Source: Aulostomus chinensis
Taxonomy: Eukaryota; Chordata; Actinopteri; Syngnathiformes; Aulostomidae
NCBI GenBank assembly: GCA_037954235.1
Contig: JBBMOA010000013.1
Coordinates: 24,595,192-24,659,191 of the forward strand
Reading direction: 5' to 3'
DNA: 64,000 nucleotides
Shown: piece by piece, positions 1 to 8,798 of the stretch
How positions within the stretch are numbered: the first letter of the stretch is position 1
Layout: each line of letters starts with the position of its first letter
Position numbers and translations under genes: made by a program
The notes under the pieces: generated by a model
What the model saw: the letters and a program-made list of their open reading frames with translations, nothing else
The model's database searches: none
Told to the model about the DNA's origin: nothing

Positions 1-287
1 AGAGAAAGATGCGCAAACCCGCTTCCAGGAGCAAGCAGGAGCCCAAAATCTGCGTCTTCTGCCGAAATAACGGAGCCCCCGAGGAGGTGTACGGCTCCCA
101 TGTCCTGAAGACCCCGGACGGCAGGGTTGTGTGCCCGATCCTGAGAGCTTATACCTGTCCTCTTTGCAGTGCTAACGGGGACAATGCCCACACGATAAAA
201 TACTGTCCACTATCAAAAGACCAGCCATCCCAGCGCCCATTGAAGGGGGGGAGGGCTGTGGGTGGTAAGAGGATGAAAATATTCTAA
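1..287 (+). CDS. nanos1: Nanos homolog 1, C-terminal part (5' end outside window)
   Basis: Nanos proteins are cytoplasmic RNA-binding translational repressors that act with Pumilio and recruit the CCR4-NOT deadenylase, mainly in the germ line and, for Nanos1, also in neural tissue. The frame is open to the left edge, so the first visible ATG (base 9) is probably an internal methionine and the N-terminal part lies outside. Counting from that Met, the zf-nanos domain spans about residues 14-68. It holds two complete CCHC zinc fingers: C15, C18, H31, C42 and C50, C53, H61, C66. Diagnostic blocks are CVFCRNN, LKTPDGRVVCPILRAYTCPLC and GDNAHTIKYCPL. A short basic tail ends GGKRMKIF before TAA at 285-287. 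The tail and the NNGAPEEVYGSH segment fit fish Nanos1 better than Nanos2 or Nanos3. No intron is visible, as expected for a normally single-exon gene. Every zinc ligand is intact, so there is no sign of a pseudogene. Confidence 0.95.
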   Translation, partial: RKMRKPASRSKQEPKICVFCRNNGAPEEVYGSHVLKTPDGRVVCPILRAYTCPLCSANGDNAHTIKYCPLSKDQPSQRPLKGGRAVGGKRMKIF

Positions 288-315
288 ACAGACAAGACTA
301 TAAAGTAAATTATAT

Positions 316-323
316 TGCACTGA
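316..323 (+). promoter_or_regulatory. miR-148/152 seed match in nanos1 3'UTR
   Basis: TGCACTGA is an 8-mer match to the miR-148/152 seed, 29 bases after the stop codon and in AU-rich context. Function is not shown by the sequence; an 8-mer arises by chance fairly often in 1.6 kb. Confidence 0.25.
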
Positions 324-536
324 ACAATTTCCAGATGACTGTTTTGATTTAGCCTTTATCCCAGTTTCATATTGATTTTATCTTTTTTTTTTCTCTCCAA
401 GATATATTTTTATAGTTCTTTTATCCACATAGAATAATTTTACGCTTTATACATTGGATTTATTTTTCTTTCTAGTTTGTAGTCATTTGAGCGTGTGCAT
501 ATAAATACACCTATGTATCAATAATCACAAAGTGTG

Positions 537-542
537 AATAAA
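537..542 (+). terminator. nanos1: Proximal poly(A) signal of nanos1
   Basis: A canonical AATAAA lies 250 bases after the stop codon. The downstream sequence is A-rich followed by TTTTGCTCATGTAGG, a modest GU/U-rich element. Use of this site would give a short 3'UTR lacking the Pumilio and let-7 motifs described further on. Confidence 0.4.
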
Positions 543-998
543 TTTAGAGGAAAAAAAAGTATTTTGCTCATGTAGGGAGACACACTGACATTGGCAAAGG
601 GTATGAATGTCATATTTCTACCAAGTATTTTTGTATCGTGAGCTAAGCTCGCCTTTTCTTTCTCGTCTTAGAAAACCAAAGTTATGTTTGCCATTAAAGA
701 AGCTGAAGAATGTGTCATTAATGAGTACTTGTGTGCATCTGAATGGATGGGGAGACTCTTTGATCCCATCTGCCAGCCTGAAAACTCCACAACATATTTT
801 CCAACTTGCTCTTAAAGTTGACATTCAATCTGTTAGGCAGGAGGAAAAAACAGACAATGTGGCCTCTGTTTGGGGCTTATATTCTCCGGGGAACATTATA
901 ATCAATTGTTGCCAAGCCAAACCTCTTTTCCAATCCTATGTGATGAGAAAGATATTTGTCTTTACAGGCCATCTGAATGCTCAAACGCTCAGTTTTTA

Positions 999-1006
999 TG
1001 TTTACA
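999..1006 (+). promoter_or_regulatory. miR-30 seed match in nanos1 3'UTR
   Basis: TGTTTACA is an 8-mer match to the miR-30 family seed. A weaker 7-mer (TGTTTACC) occurs near 1363-1370. Functional status unknown. Confidence 0.25.
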
Positions 1007-1472
1007 TTCCCAAATAAGGGCAACAACACTGGATTTATTTTCTCTGCAGGTCTCTCTTTGGTGGGTTTTTTTTTTTTTTTGGAAATCTTTTAGTTTACCC
1101 TGACTTTGTATTCACCAGAGAGTCTCGTGGGCAGGTCTGCTCAGCAATATGAAGAGGAGTCCCAGTTACCGCTCGCTCTTTGTGGGGTGAACGAAAAGCA
1201 AATGAATGTTTAAAAAAAAAAAGAAAAAAGAAAAAAGAAACACCACGACGTATAATATATCCCGTTATTTCTTCTTCTGAAGAATCAAAAAAAAAATGCA
1301 AAAATGTTGTGAATGTATGATTGAAAGTGTCACTTGCAGGACTGCACATTTCTGACAGTTTTGTTTACCAAAGGAATTCAATTGCATTGAAGATAGAAGA
1401 GAGACTTGCTGTATTGTATGTAAAGTGATGTTTATTCAGTATTTTAACATTAAAAAGTGACTTCAGAGGGCA

Positions 1473-1480
1473 CTACCTCA
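1473..1480 (+). promoter_or_regulatory. let-7 seed match in nanos1 3'UTR
   Basis: CTACCTCA is a perfect 8-mer complement of the let-7 seed region. It sits in the distal part of the inferred 3'UTR, so only the long isoform would carry it. Confidence 0.35.
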
Positions 1481-1669
1481 ACCGGGTTTTGTACTTACAT
1501 GTAAAATGTCTACAGCAGTTTATTGATATAGTGCTGCCATTTATAATAAGGGTTTTGATAGTATTTTTGATCTTTGTATAACATAATTGTATTTTCATTT
1601 TGTTGCATTTAACATTATGGAAGTGAATTTCCAAGAAGCTATGAGCATTGTTCACCAAAAGGTGATGTC

Positions 1670-1677
1670 TGTAAATA
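1670..1677 (+). promoter_or_regulatory. Pumilio response element in nanos1 3'UTR
   Basis: TGTAAATA fits the Pumilio-binding consensus TGTANATA exactly. Nanos acts as Pumilio's partner, so a Pumilio site in nanos1's own 3'UTR would allow self-regulation of the mRNA. It lies 218 bases before the distal poly(A) signal. The motif is seen directly; binding is inferred. Confidence 0.45.
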
Positions 1678-1894
1678 ATGAATATACCCATACTTTTTAA
1701 AGTTTAGTTGTTCAATGTTACATTCTTGAGAGTGCAAGAGAGTGGAAAGAGGCTGATAATTTGCCACTTTTAACAGAGGTTTTTGATTAAATGATTACGA
1801 GCAAAAGAAACACTGTTGAACTTTGTTATTTATATTTTACCACGATTTCCTGTATGCTGCTGTGCAGAATAACAACATATGAATTCACTAGAGA

Positions 1895-1900
1895 AATAAA
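1895..1900 (+). terminator. nanos1: Distal poly(A) signal of nanos1
   Basis: AATAAA is followed about 25-50 bases later by GT-rich sequence (TGTGGTCGTGTTC, then GTTGGTGG). This is the better of the two nanos1 end signals. Cleavage is expected around 1912-1925. Sequence beyond it changes to CA-rich and mixed intergenic DNA. Confidence 0.55.
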
Positions 1901-1920
1901 ATCTTATCAAATATTTTGAG

Positions 1921-3733
1921 CCATGTGGTCGTGTTCTTCAGTTGGTGGAGCGAGGAGGTGCGTGTAGAAAACTGGAGACAAGCTGATTAAAAGTGGGACT
2001 AAAAACACATGGGGAGGAATGAGCCTGCTCACTCTAATTGGCCTCCTAACTGACAGCCTTGGTGACTCACACACATGCACGCGCACGTGCACGCGCGCAC
2101 ACACGCTGACTAGCATGCATTTGACACAGAAAACCTTTCTTTTCTTTGGTTTTCAACAAACACGAAGGGATCTGCTGCTCTCATATCTTAAAGATTTGTG
2201 TCTGCAGCACAAACACAGTGCCACAGTTGTTTGTGGTTGTTTAGGGAGGTCTGCCCACAAAAGAATGTCTTGGCTTATGTCTTGCCATTCAAACAGATCA
2301 TGTTTGCACTGAAGTGGATTGAATAGCTGGCCCTCCCGGCCCTGTCCGCCTGCCATCTGTGGAATGGCAGCTCCAGACATATTAGAGAGCTCAAAAAAAG
2401 GCAGGACGCTTTGCTGTTGCTTCTTTATTTTGGTTTGGGGGGGGGGGGGGGCAAAAGTCAGAAGTCCCATCAATGAGGTGAACAATTAATACAGTCATGA
2501 CTTGATGAACGCCTTCCCAACAAAACAACTGACATAATTGCTGCTGATGCAAAACATACAGCCCAAAACACATCAAGAGGGCTGTATGTGCATTAGCCTG
2601 GAGCATCCGGCTGGTGTCATCCACACCTTGGCTGCTCCTCCCACCCTCCTCTCTCCCCTCCCCTGTCTGCATGCATCTCTCCAGCTGAGGCTGTGGCATT
2701 AAAAATGGATGACTACTAAGTGCAACAGGGATTTATCTCTGTGAGAACCGTGGTGAAAAAGGCTGGCGGGCTAGCATTTCAGGCAAACACAGTCAGCTAA
2801 CAGGTCCTATTCCCTGTACGCCCCAGCCTCCATTAGCCGCTCTGCAGGCAGGGCCCATATAATCTAGTTAGTTGCACCATTTATGAGATATGTATCTTTC
2901 ATGATCATATAATATGTCTTAGCTGGCTGGTTTTTATGGAATATACAATATGTGCGCACAACAAATCTCTTGATGGGCAGAGCAATGTGGCAATGAGATA
3001 TAAGGTAGGACAGATAAGCCATTTCAAAGAAGAAGAAGATAAATGATTTTTTTTTAATTAAAGGACAGCGTTATCGGTCAGGTGTCGACTTTGAGTAGTT
3101 ATCACCGAGAATGAGACGACTACCCTCTGGCAGGTGATTAAGGTTCAGCTAATGCTCTGGAGCAGTAGTTAGTCTTTGCTGTTAATGTGATTTAGAGGAT
3201 TCATTAATTCACATGGCTTCTCGTCACAGAATGTTTTCTGTGTCGCTGTAGTTCTGAACTGTTAGGTTCGTGGTTCCCTGGGCACAAAACCTCCATCGCT
3301 CCTTCATCGTTTCACCGCTGGTAGACGGGACGGCCTCGTGGAAGTGATTGTATTTATGTCGCAGAGAAAACAGCACGTCTGCAGCGGATCCAGCTGCTGC
3401 TGTCGCTCCAACGAGGCGCACAAGAAACCACCTTGTTAGGTTGTGTCTGAACCACAGCGGTCGGTCCTGCCCGTTGTTTACTTGTGACAACAGCAAAACT
3501 CTTAGTTCAAAGAAGAATTGCGGCTCCTGAGGAGGTGAGCGTAGATGCTGCCATCAGTAATGTCTGAACTGGAACTGCTTTTTTTTTTTTTGTTTTTTGA
3601 GGGAGGAGCATGGAAAATACATTCTCGCTCTTAACTCACAGCCTCGTGCAGTAAGTCGATCGTTGACGTATTATAGATGACACATTTTATGATTTTAAAG
3701 CACATTTGTTCATTTATTTCCTCCATAATCTCT
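1921..3733. other. Intergenic, no gene recognised
   Basis: Mostly AT-rich unique sequence. It contains an alternating purine-pyrimidine CA/CG stretch (about 2067-2104, Z-DNA-prone) and a 15-bp G run (2437-2451). Open frames up to about 110 codons show no family resemblance and overlap on both strands, as expected by chance. Confidence 0.6.
2437..2451 (+). repeat. Poly(G) tract, 15 bp
   Basis: Fifteen consecutive G residues after a TTTGGTTT stretch. One of many such tracts in the window. Confidence 0.9.
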
Positions 3734-3852
3734 CCATCCATTTTCTATACCGCCTATCCATTAAGGGTCGTGGGGGGGTGGAGCCTATATCAGCTGACAT
3801 CGGGTGAGAGGCGGGGTTCACCCTGGATAGGTCGCCAGTCCGTCGCAGGGCC
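3734..3852 (+). repeat. Teleost interspersed repeat, family I, copy 1
   Basis: The phrases CCATCCATTTTCTATACCGC, GGTGAGAGGCGGGGTTCACC and GGTCGCCAGTCCGTCGCAGG are hallmarks of a very common fish interspersed repeat. The copy is truncated after CGCAGGGCC, where a tRNA-like segment joins it. A second copy of the family lies near 60564-60679. Family recognised from memory; name not assigned. Confidence 0.65.
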
Positions 3853-3912
3853 ATCAGGAGCGACCCTTCGGTTGCTAGATGGCCACTCTACCTCCGAGCC
3901 ACGCTGCCCCCT
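3853..3912 (-). repeat. tRNA-like SINE head joined to family I repeat
   Basis: Read on the minus strand, the segment opens GGGGCAGCGTGGCTCGGAGG and continues TAGAGTGGCCATCTAGCAACC. This resembles the tRNA-derived head (A box around TGGCTCGGAGG) of fish SINEs. The B box is degenerate (GGGTCGCTCCTGATGGCC). It directly abuts the family I repeat, so it is nested or chimeric. Not a functional tRNA gene. Confidence 0.45.
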
Positions 3913-4633
3913 ATGCCACATCCTCCTCATTACAAACAAAAATAAAGTAAATATATCAACTATGGTGCCAGCATACTGCTTGTTAACTGCAGTATAGCCT
4001 ACAAGTACCTGTAATTACTGCCATAGATTACAAAACAAAACAAAAAAGACAAACTGTTTGCAACACAAAGTCAAATGCTTCATGTTTATCAGTGAATATG
4101 TCAGGTAATGTGTGTTTTAAGCAGGAAAGTTGGACTGTGTGTGTGTGTGTGTGGGGGGGGGGGGTGTAGTTGGGTCAATCCAACAATGAACTTTGGCCCC
4201 TAAACAGCAACTAAGGTTTGTTTCCAACATCAAGTTTTACATTTAACAACAAAGAACCCATCATCTTGAGGAAGGAACCCAAGCCCCAATCTTTTACTGC
4301 CTCTAACAAATGAAGGTCAATGGATTTCTCTTCGTCCTTCCTCATGCGTGCTCAGTGTTTACGTAGAGCATGACCGTTGAGAATGATGTCCACAGAAGAT
4401 AAAAGGAAGGAACAGCGTATGACCTGCATGCAAAATTAGACCTTGGCATATAAGATTGCTAAGATCCGGTTATGGTTGTTGTTTCATTATCTTGGACCTT
4501 TCAGTGACCTGCTCTGTCATTTTTTTTTTTTTTAATAGAGTGTCAGCTTGTGCTCTGCGATAATCAGTACTGCATAAATAATAAAGTAATATTTCTCTGC
4601 GTGTTATATCATAGTATATTAGAACACTAAAAT
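3913..4633. other. Intergenic, no gene recognised
   Basis: AT-rich sequence with a GT run leading into a 12-bp G run (4136-4164) and a T12 run near 4520. Nothing coding seen. Confidence 0.6.
4136..4164 (+). repeat. (GT)n followed by poly(G)
   Basis: About eight GT units run straight into twelve G residues (4153-4164), a compound simple repeat. Confidence 0.9.
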
Positions 4634-4770
4634 GGCTAAATGAAATAATGGGCTATTTGCATAGCATCCCTCTTCTTTATCGACTTCTATTACATGGAAG
4701 CCTGATGATCAGTAACGGACATTCATTCATTGGCCCCATCATCGTTTCCCAGAATATACTCGTAGTAATG
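4634..4770. repeat. Locally triplicated element, copy A (partial)
   Basis: Shares an ordered series of blocks with copy B. These are GGCTnAATGAAATAATG, an octamer ATTTGCAT (4655-4662), a CCCTCTn block, CATTCATT, CCCATCATCGTTTCCCAGAA and CGTAGTAATGAT. It ends before the X-box part that copies B and C carry. Non-coding. Origin unknown: either duplicated unique sequence or a dispersed repeat I do not recognise. Confidence 0.6.
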
Positions 4771-4992
4771 ATCTAGAGCCACGGCGGTTTCAGCTGTGTG
4801 CTGCCAGATCGGGAGCGGAAATATGCTGCGAAATAATTTTGAATTGGGGGGGCGTTTTATTGAAACAATAAACGGAACAAAGAACAGTTGAGTGCTCATA
4901 GCCACCCCTGCCTGTGGTGTAATAGGGCTAAAATATTCCAGCCCCATCTGGGTGGCTCTCCGGGCAGGACAAAGCAAAGAGTGAAATGAGTC

Positions 4993-5227
4993 GGCTCAAT
5001 GAAATAATGACCCATTTGCATAGTACCCCTCTCTTTCACTGACCCACGTGACACCAGTGTGCAGGGCTGATAATAAGTTACAGATCTGCAGAATTCATTT
5101 ATAGGTCCCATCATTTCCAAGAATGCGCTTGTAATAAGGATGCTGCTGTCGCCTAGCAACTCGTGGAGATGATATTGGACAGCAGCTGAGCATGAAAGTC
5201 ACTATAGCAAGAGGTTAAGAGGATACC
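4993..5227. repeat. Locally triplicated element, copy B
   Basis: The fullest copy. It begins with GGCTCAATGAAATAATG and the octamer ATTTGCAT (5014-5021). A core at 5028-5162 aligns without gaps to 8597-8731, with 24 mismatches in 135 bp (82% identity). Similarity continues rightward through ATTGGACAGCAGC, GCATGAAAGTCA and AGGATACC. The core includes GTCGCCTAGCAAC (5148-5160). On the minus strand the core is open in one frame, but the B/C differences fall 6, 8 and 10 at codon positions 1, 2 and 3. That even spread argues against coding. Confidence 0.7.
5148..5160 (+). promoter_or_regulatory. RFX/X-box-like motif in copy B
   Basis: GTCGCCTAGCAAC fits the X-box pattern of two half-sites (GTYNCC and RGNAAC) with a one-base spacer. 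It is unchanged in copy C although flanking bases differ. RFX factors bind such motifs in ciliary and other promoters. Binding here is inferred. Confidence 0.35.
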
Positions 5228-7702
5228 GGCTCCAGCTTCCATGTTCCGGGCTGATTGGTGATTTAGAGCCGGTCTGATTTAAAAAATGGACCCCTGAAAA
5301 AAAAAAAAAGTGAAAAAAAAAAAGGTTTGATGTATTTGTAACACATTGCCACCCTCTGTGGTGATAAAAGGTATTACAAAAACATTAATTGCTTTGTGAC
5401 ACTTGATATTCATTGTTATTCAAAGGCGCCAGTGTGGAAAGAATCATAATGACACGTATGGTGTTCGTGAACTCTGCCAGCACGGCAGCGCTGACCATAC
5501 GCTGGGCTCCGCGATAACAACTCTGTCTCTGCGAGGGCAGATTACTGCTTTGATGCTGTAATTGAAATTTCACAAATGATTTGTCTGAAACCAAAACTCA
5601 TTGCTGTTTAAGAGGCCTGGACAGGTTATTAAGTTTCTTTCACAGCGTGATCAGCTTATTCCCCAGTAGCTGTTTCACCAGTGCAGATGTAGTGTCAGTT
5701 GAAATAATCCTCCAAGTTGCTGAAGCATGTCCATAGAAGACTGCACTCCAAAAGCAACATCAGATAATCTTAACATGCTTTCATGGAGAATTATGTTTTT
5801 TCAGAGTTTTGTGTGTGTGGTGTTGGTTTTTTTTTGTTGTTTTTTTTCAAATCCAGAAAAAAAGTCTTTCGAAACAAATACGTGTCTGTCTGGCTTTAGT
5901 CACGGCCCGGCTCTGGGCACTCTCAGCTTATCTATTATTATTGGCTATTCTTAGACCAAAAATAAAATAAAATAAAATAGAAATAAAACAAGACAGTTGG
6001 GGGGGGGGGGCTTGTTTTTGTTTCCTATCTGTGCTTCTCTGTATTTTTAAAGGGAAGAATTCCTTTTCCTCCAGATGTCTTCTTCCAATCAAGAGAGTCT
6101 TATATGGATGAGGGCGGCTGGCTGGCCGTGGTGAGTCTGGCTCAGAGGACACGACAGGTCACATGATGTAGTTTATTAGCTCTAACATCTGAATAACCTC
6201 GGTCTGCTTTTTTTTATTTCTTGCATTCTGTGTCATATTTGAAAGCACGCAGCTTTGTTACCATTCATCTCTTCCCTGTGGCCACTAAGCCTTTTATCAG
6301 CAGAGATAATCAAGGCTATTAACAGAATAGAAAAACCACAGCAGGGAACTAAGCCTGTCGATATACCGGCAGATTAATAAAGACACTCCCCTAAAAACCA
6401 TTTCACATTCATGGAACAATACCGGCCCTGCTTGTTTGAGGAAACGTAAACAGATGAATGAGATTGTGCTGATTTTACCACTGAACGAGTAAAGAAAGTC
6501 TTTCAAAAGACAATTCAAGGCAAGAAGAACCGGAGGCACTGAGAGTGGAAGATGCCTCTCAAATCAACAACAGAGGATAACAAATACAAAATACTTGAAA
6601 AGTTGTGTAGATGCAGTTCTTTGTAATCTCAAGAATAAGAAAAAAAAAAGCACAGCCAAAGGAAAGTATTTGACTCCAGGCAGTAGAAAAACTACACGGA
6701 TCGAGGAAGTGGTCAGAACAGAAAGTACTGCAGCTAACAAGTATCATGACAAGCGTGACAAGAACAACAGTCACATATCATCGACACACACTTAACTGTA
6801 CTCAGAGGCACACGGAAAGGAGTGACTCTTTTTGTAACACTCCCTTTTATTGGGATTAAAAAAAAAACACGCCAGTAAAAGCAGATATGTGAAATAAAAT
6901 GTTAATGTGCAGTGCATCTCAGAGACAACAAGCTCAAAGTTTATCATCCCACTCTGCAGTAGAACTAGAATATACAGGAAGTATCATTTATGCTGCTTAT
7001 GCCTGCCGTGAATCCAAACTAATGAGCCCTGGTGTAAAATGTAAGCAATAAAAAGTGAAGTTATTTCTGTTTAAAAGTGTTGCTCTTACGACTTCCCTTC
7101 CCTGGATTCAAGAGCCCAGTTTTTGTTTCAGTTCACGTGCTTCTATTTCCAGGCTCATCTTGGCGAGGACAGCAGACAAAAGCAGAATGGAGCTGATTGA
7201 ATGGCAATAATCACTCAATTAATCGCCCATCACAACCGAGACATGCACATCAGCGTCTCTGCAACTCGTCAAGCCTTGAAGCAGATGAGCAGCAGCAGCA
7301 GCTGGAGACCAGAGCGAGACCTTCCGGTCGCCGAGGCCACAGTGGACACAGGCTCACCGAAATCCCTCCCCAGCATCATGTACCTGCAGATGCTTTTAGT
7401 AGACAAAGACTCAGGGAGTGACAGCACGCTATCAGAGAGGCTAAATAGAATTATGGATCCTAATTGTTCCAACAGATTCACTGAAGCACGGACAAATGGC
7501 CATCTTTTTTTTAAACCTGCCCTGTGCTACTCTTAGCATTAGCATGTGGGAATTTGTACTGAGCCGTGGACGATGGGATTTCAAGTGTTCAAAGTCTTTG
7601 CTCTCAACCTGCAACACAAACCAGAGATTAAAGGCAGTTTAAAGAGTAAAAGTGGGACCGGTCAGGTACTACTACATGGTGCCGCTGGCCACTAGTAAAT
7701 GT

Positions 7703-7704
<2 letters not shown>
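5228..7704. other. Intergenic, no gene recognised
   Basis: Holds A-rich runs (5287-5324), T-rich runs (5827-5847), an AAAAT repeat (5958-5979) next to G12 (5999-6010), and unique AT-rich sequence. Short open frames on both strands resemble no known proteins. Confidence 0.6.
5958..6010 (+). repeat. AAAAT pentanucleotide repeat and poly(G)
   Basis: Four to five AAAAT units (5958-5979) followed 20 bp later by twelve G residues (5999-6010). Confidence 0.85.

Positions 7705-7733
<29 letters not shown>
7705..7733 (+). repeat. (AC)n microsatellite
   Basis: About 14.5 uninterrupted AC units. It lies just upstream of the family III repeat remnant. Confidence 0.95.
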
Positions 7734-7735
<2 letters not shown>

Positions 7736-7760
7736 AATCTAAGTCATGTGAACGCTGTCG

Positions 7761-7830
7761 GTTTGTTAGCAGGATATCACAAAAACTAAAAGATGGATTG
7801 TGATCAAAGTTGGTGAGAAGATCAGTAAAA
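7761..7830 (+). repeat. Teleost interspersed repeat, family III remnant
   Basis: The series GTTTGTTAGCAGGATATCAC, AAAAACTAAAAGATGGATT and AAAGTTGGTGAGAAGAT matches the opening of a widespread fish repeat. Its typical phrase is a GTTAGCAGGATTAC start, then AAAAACTACTG, GGATTTC and AAACTTGGTGGAAGGAT. Strongly diverged; recognised from memory. Confidence 0.45.
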
Positions 7831-8596
7831 TTACAAGAAACAAGAGAGGAGTGTTTAGAGACTCTCTGGATCAAAGTGCGGTCCATTAGCATGGAATAGC
7901 TTTTAGCTGTGTGTTCCTCATAAGTGGACGTACAGGCTCCCTGAGTGCTTATAGCTGTGACCTGGGATCTGCAGCAGTTATACAATATCCAGAAGGTAGA
8001 ATGTGGGTTTGATGGGTAGAACAATCCATGTCGAGGAAGGAGTCTGAATAGTTGTCACTTATTCGAAGTAAAATAAACAATATTATGTGCAGGTCAGCAA
8101 CGGTGACAGCAGCGCTTGGACATGTGGGTTGTCGGCTGTGGAGGTGCTAGAGGTGTGAATGCCGGATTGAAATGGGCTGACGTGGGGTGTGAGCAGGAGA
8201 GGAGAGAGATTCGCATAACAGCTGCATGGACAGTGACATCACAAATTCGAGGTAGACCTGTCTGGGGGGGGGGGGGGGGGGGGCGTTCACCGCGCCAATA
8301 ATTAGAGATGATGGAGCGAAATGTTGCAGAGGATGATTCTCAAATCTAATCACAGTGAGTACATAGAATACTCTCTGTTTAAACAGACATGGTAACTGCA
8401 CTTCCTAAGTACTACATCCTGTATATTTTGAACTTCTTCAGACAGTAGATTGGGCTTTCTTTGCATATTTAATGACCTCAGGTGTCAGTTTTATGACCCT
8501 TATTTCTCTTTTCTTGTTCTATTTTCAGCGTTGCTGAGTGCCTCTCTACCAAGTCTAGATTATTCTTCCTTCCTTCATGGCCCCGTCATCGGACTC
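7831..8596. other. Intergenic, no gene recognised
   Basis: Unique sequence with a 20-bp G run (8264-8283). A segment near 8573-8590 (ATGGCCCCGTCATCGG) echoes GGCCCCATCATCG of copy A and may belong to the left flank of copy C. Nothing coding seen. Confidence 0.5.
8264..8283 (+). repeat. Poly(G) tract, 20 bp
   Basis: Twenty consecutive G residues, joint longest of the G/C tracts with the C20 at 24058-24077. Confidence 0.9.
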
Positions 8597-8798
8597 CCTC
8601 TCTTCCACTGACCCGTACGATAACAATGTTGAAGGCAGATAATACGTTACAGATCTGGAGAATTCATTTATGTGTCCCACCATTTCCCAGAATACACTTG
8701 CAATCAGGATGTTCCTGTCGCCTAGCAACTCCGGGAGATAAAATTGGACAGCAGCCAAGCATGAAAGTCATTCCATTGAGCGAGGTAAAAAGGATACC
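8597..8798. repeat. Locally triplicated element, copy C
   Basis: Its core (8597-8731) aligns gap-free to 5028-5162 with 111 of 135 identities. Matching continues through ATTGGACAGCAGC, GCATGAAAGTCA and GGATACC (8792-8798). The X-box-like GTCGCCTAGCAAC (8717-8729) is unchanged. It sits 3.6 kb from copy B in the same orientation. Confidence 0.7.
8717..8729 (+). promoter_or_regulatory. RFX/X-box-like motif in copy C
   Basis: GTCGCCTAGCAAC is identical to the motif in copy B (5148-5160). It lies in the longest exactly matching part of the two copies. Confidence 0.35.

Larger units (their letters stand above)
288..1920 (+). other. nanos1: nanos1 3' untranslated region (inferred extent)
   Basis: This AT-rich stretch follows the nanos1 stop codon. 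It has no convincing reading frame; a 136-codon open frame at 607-1017 resembles no family I know. Two AATAAA signals are present (537-542 and 1895-1900). The second is followed by GT-rich sequence around 1922-1950, so a transcript of about 1.6 kb of 3'UTR is likely, with a shorter form ending near 560. Long regulated 3'UTRs are characteristic of vertebrate nanos genes. AU-rich ATTTA cores occur near 1825-1835. The boundary is inferred from the signals, not from transcript data. Confidence 0.6.

Noticed and set aside
607..1017. 136-codon open frame after nanos1
   Set aside because: Lies in the AT-rich 3'UTR, with no homology and weak composition.
4896..5159. Minus-strand frame matching a frame at 8555-8758 at protein level
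   Set aside because: The protein similarity only reflects DNA similarity of copies B and C. Differences are spread over codon positions as 6, 8 and 10, without third-position excess.
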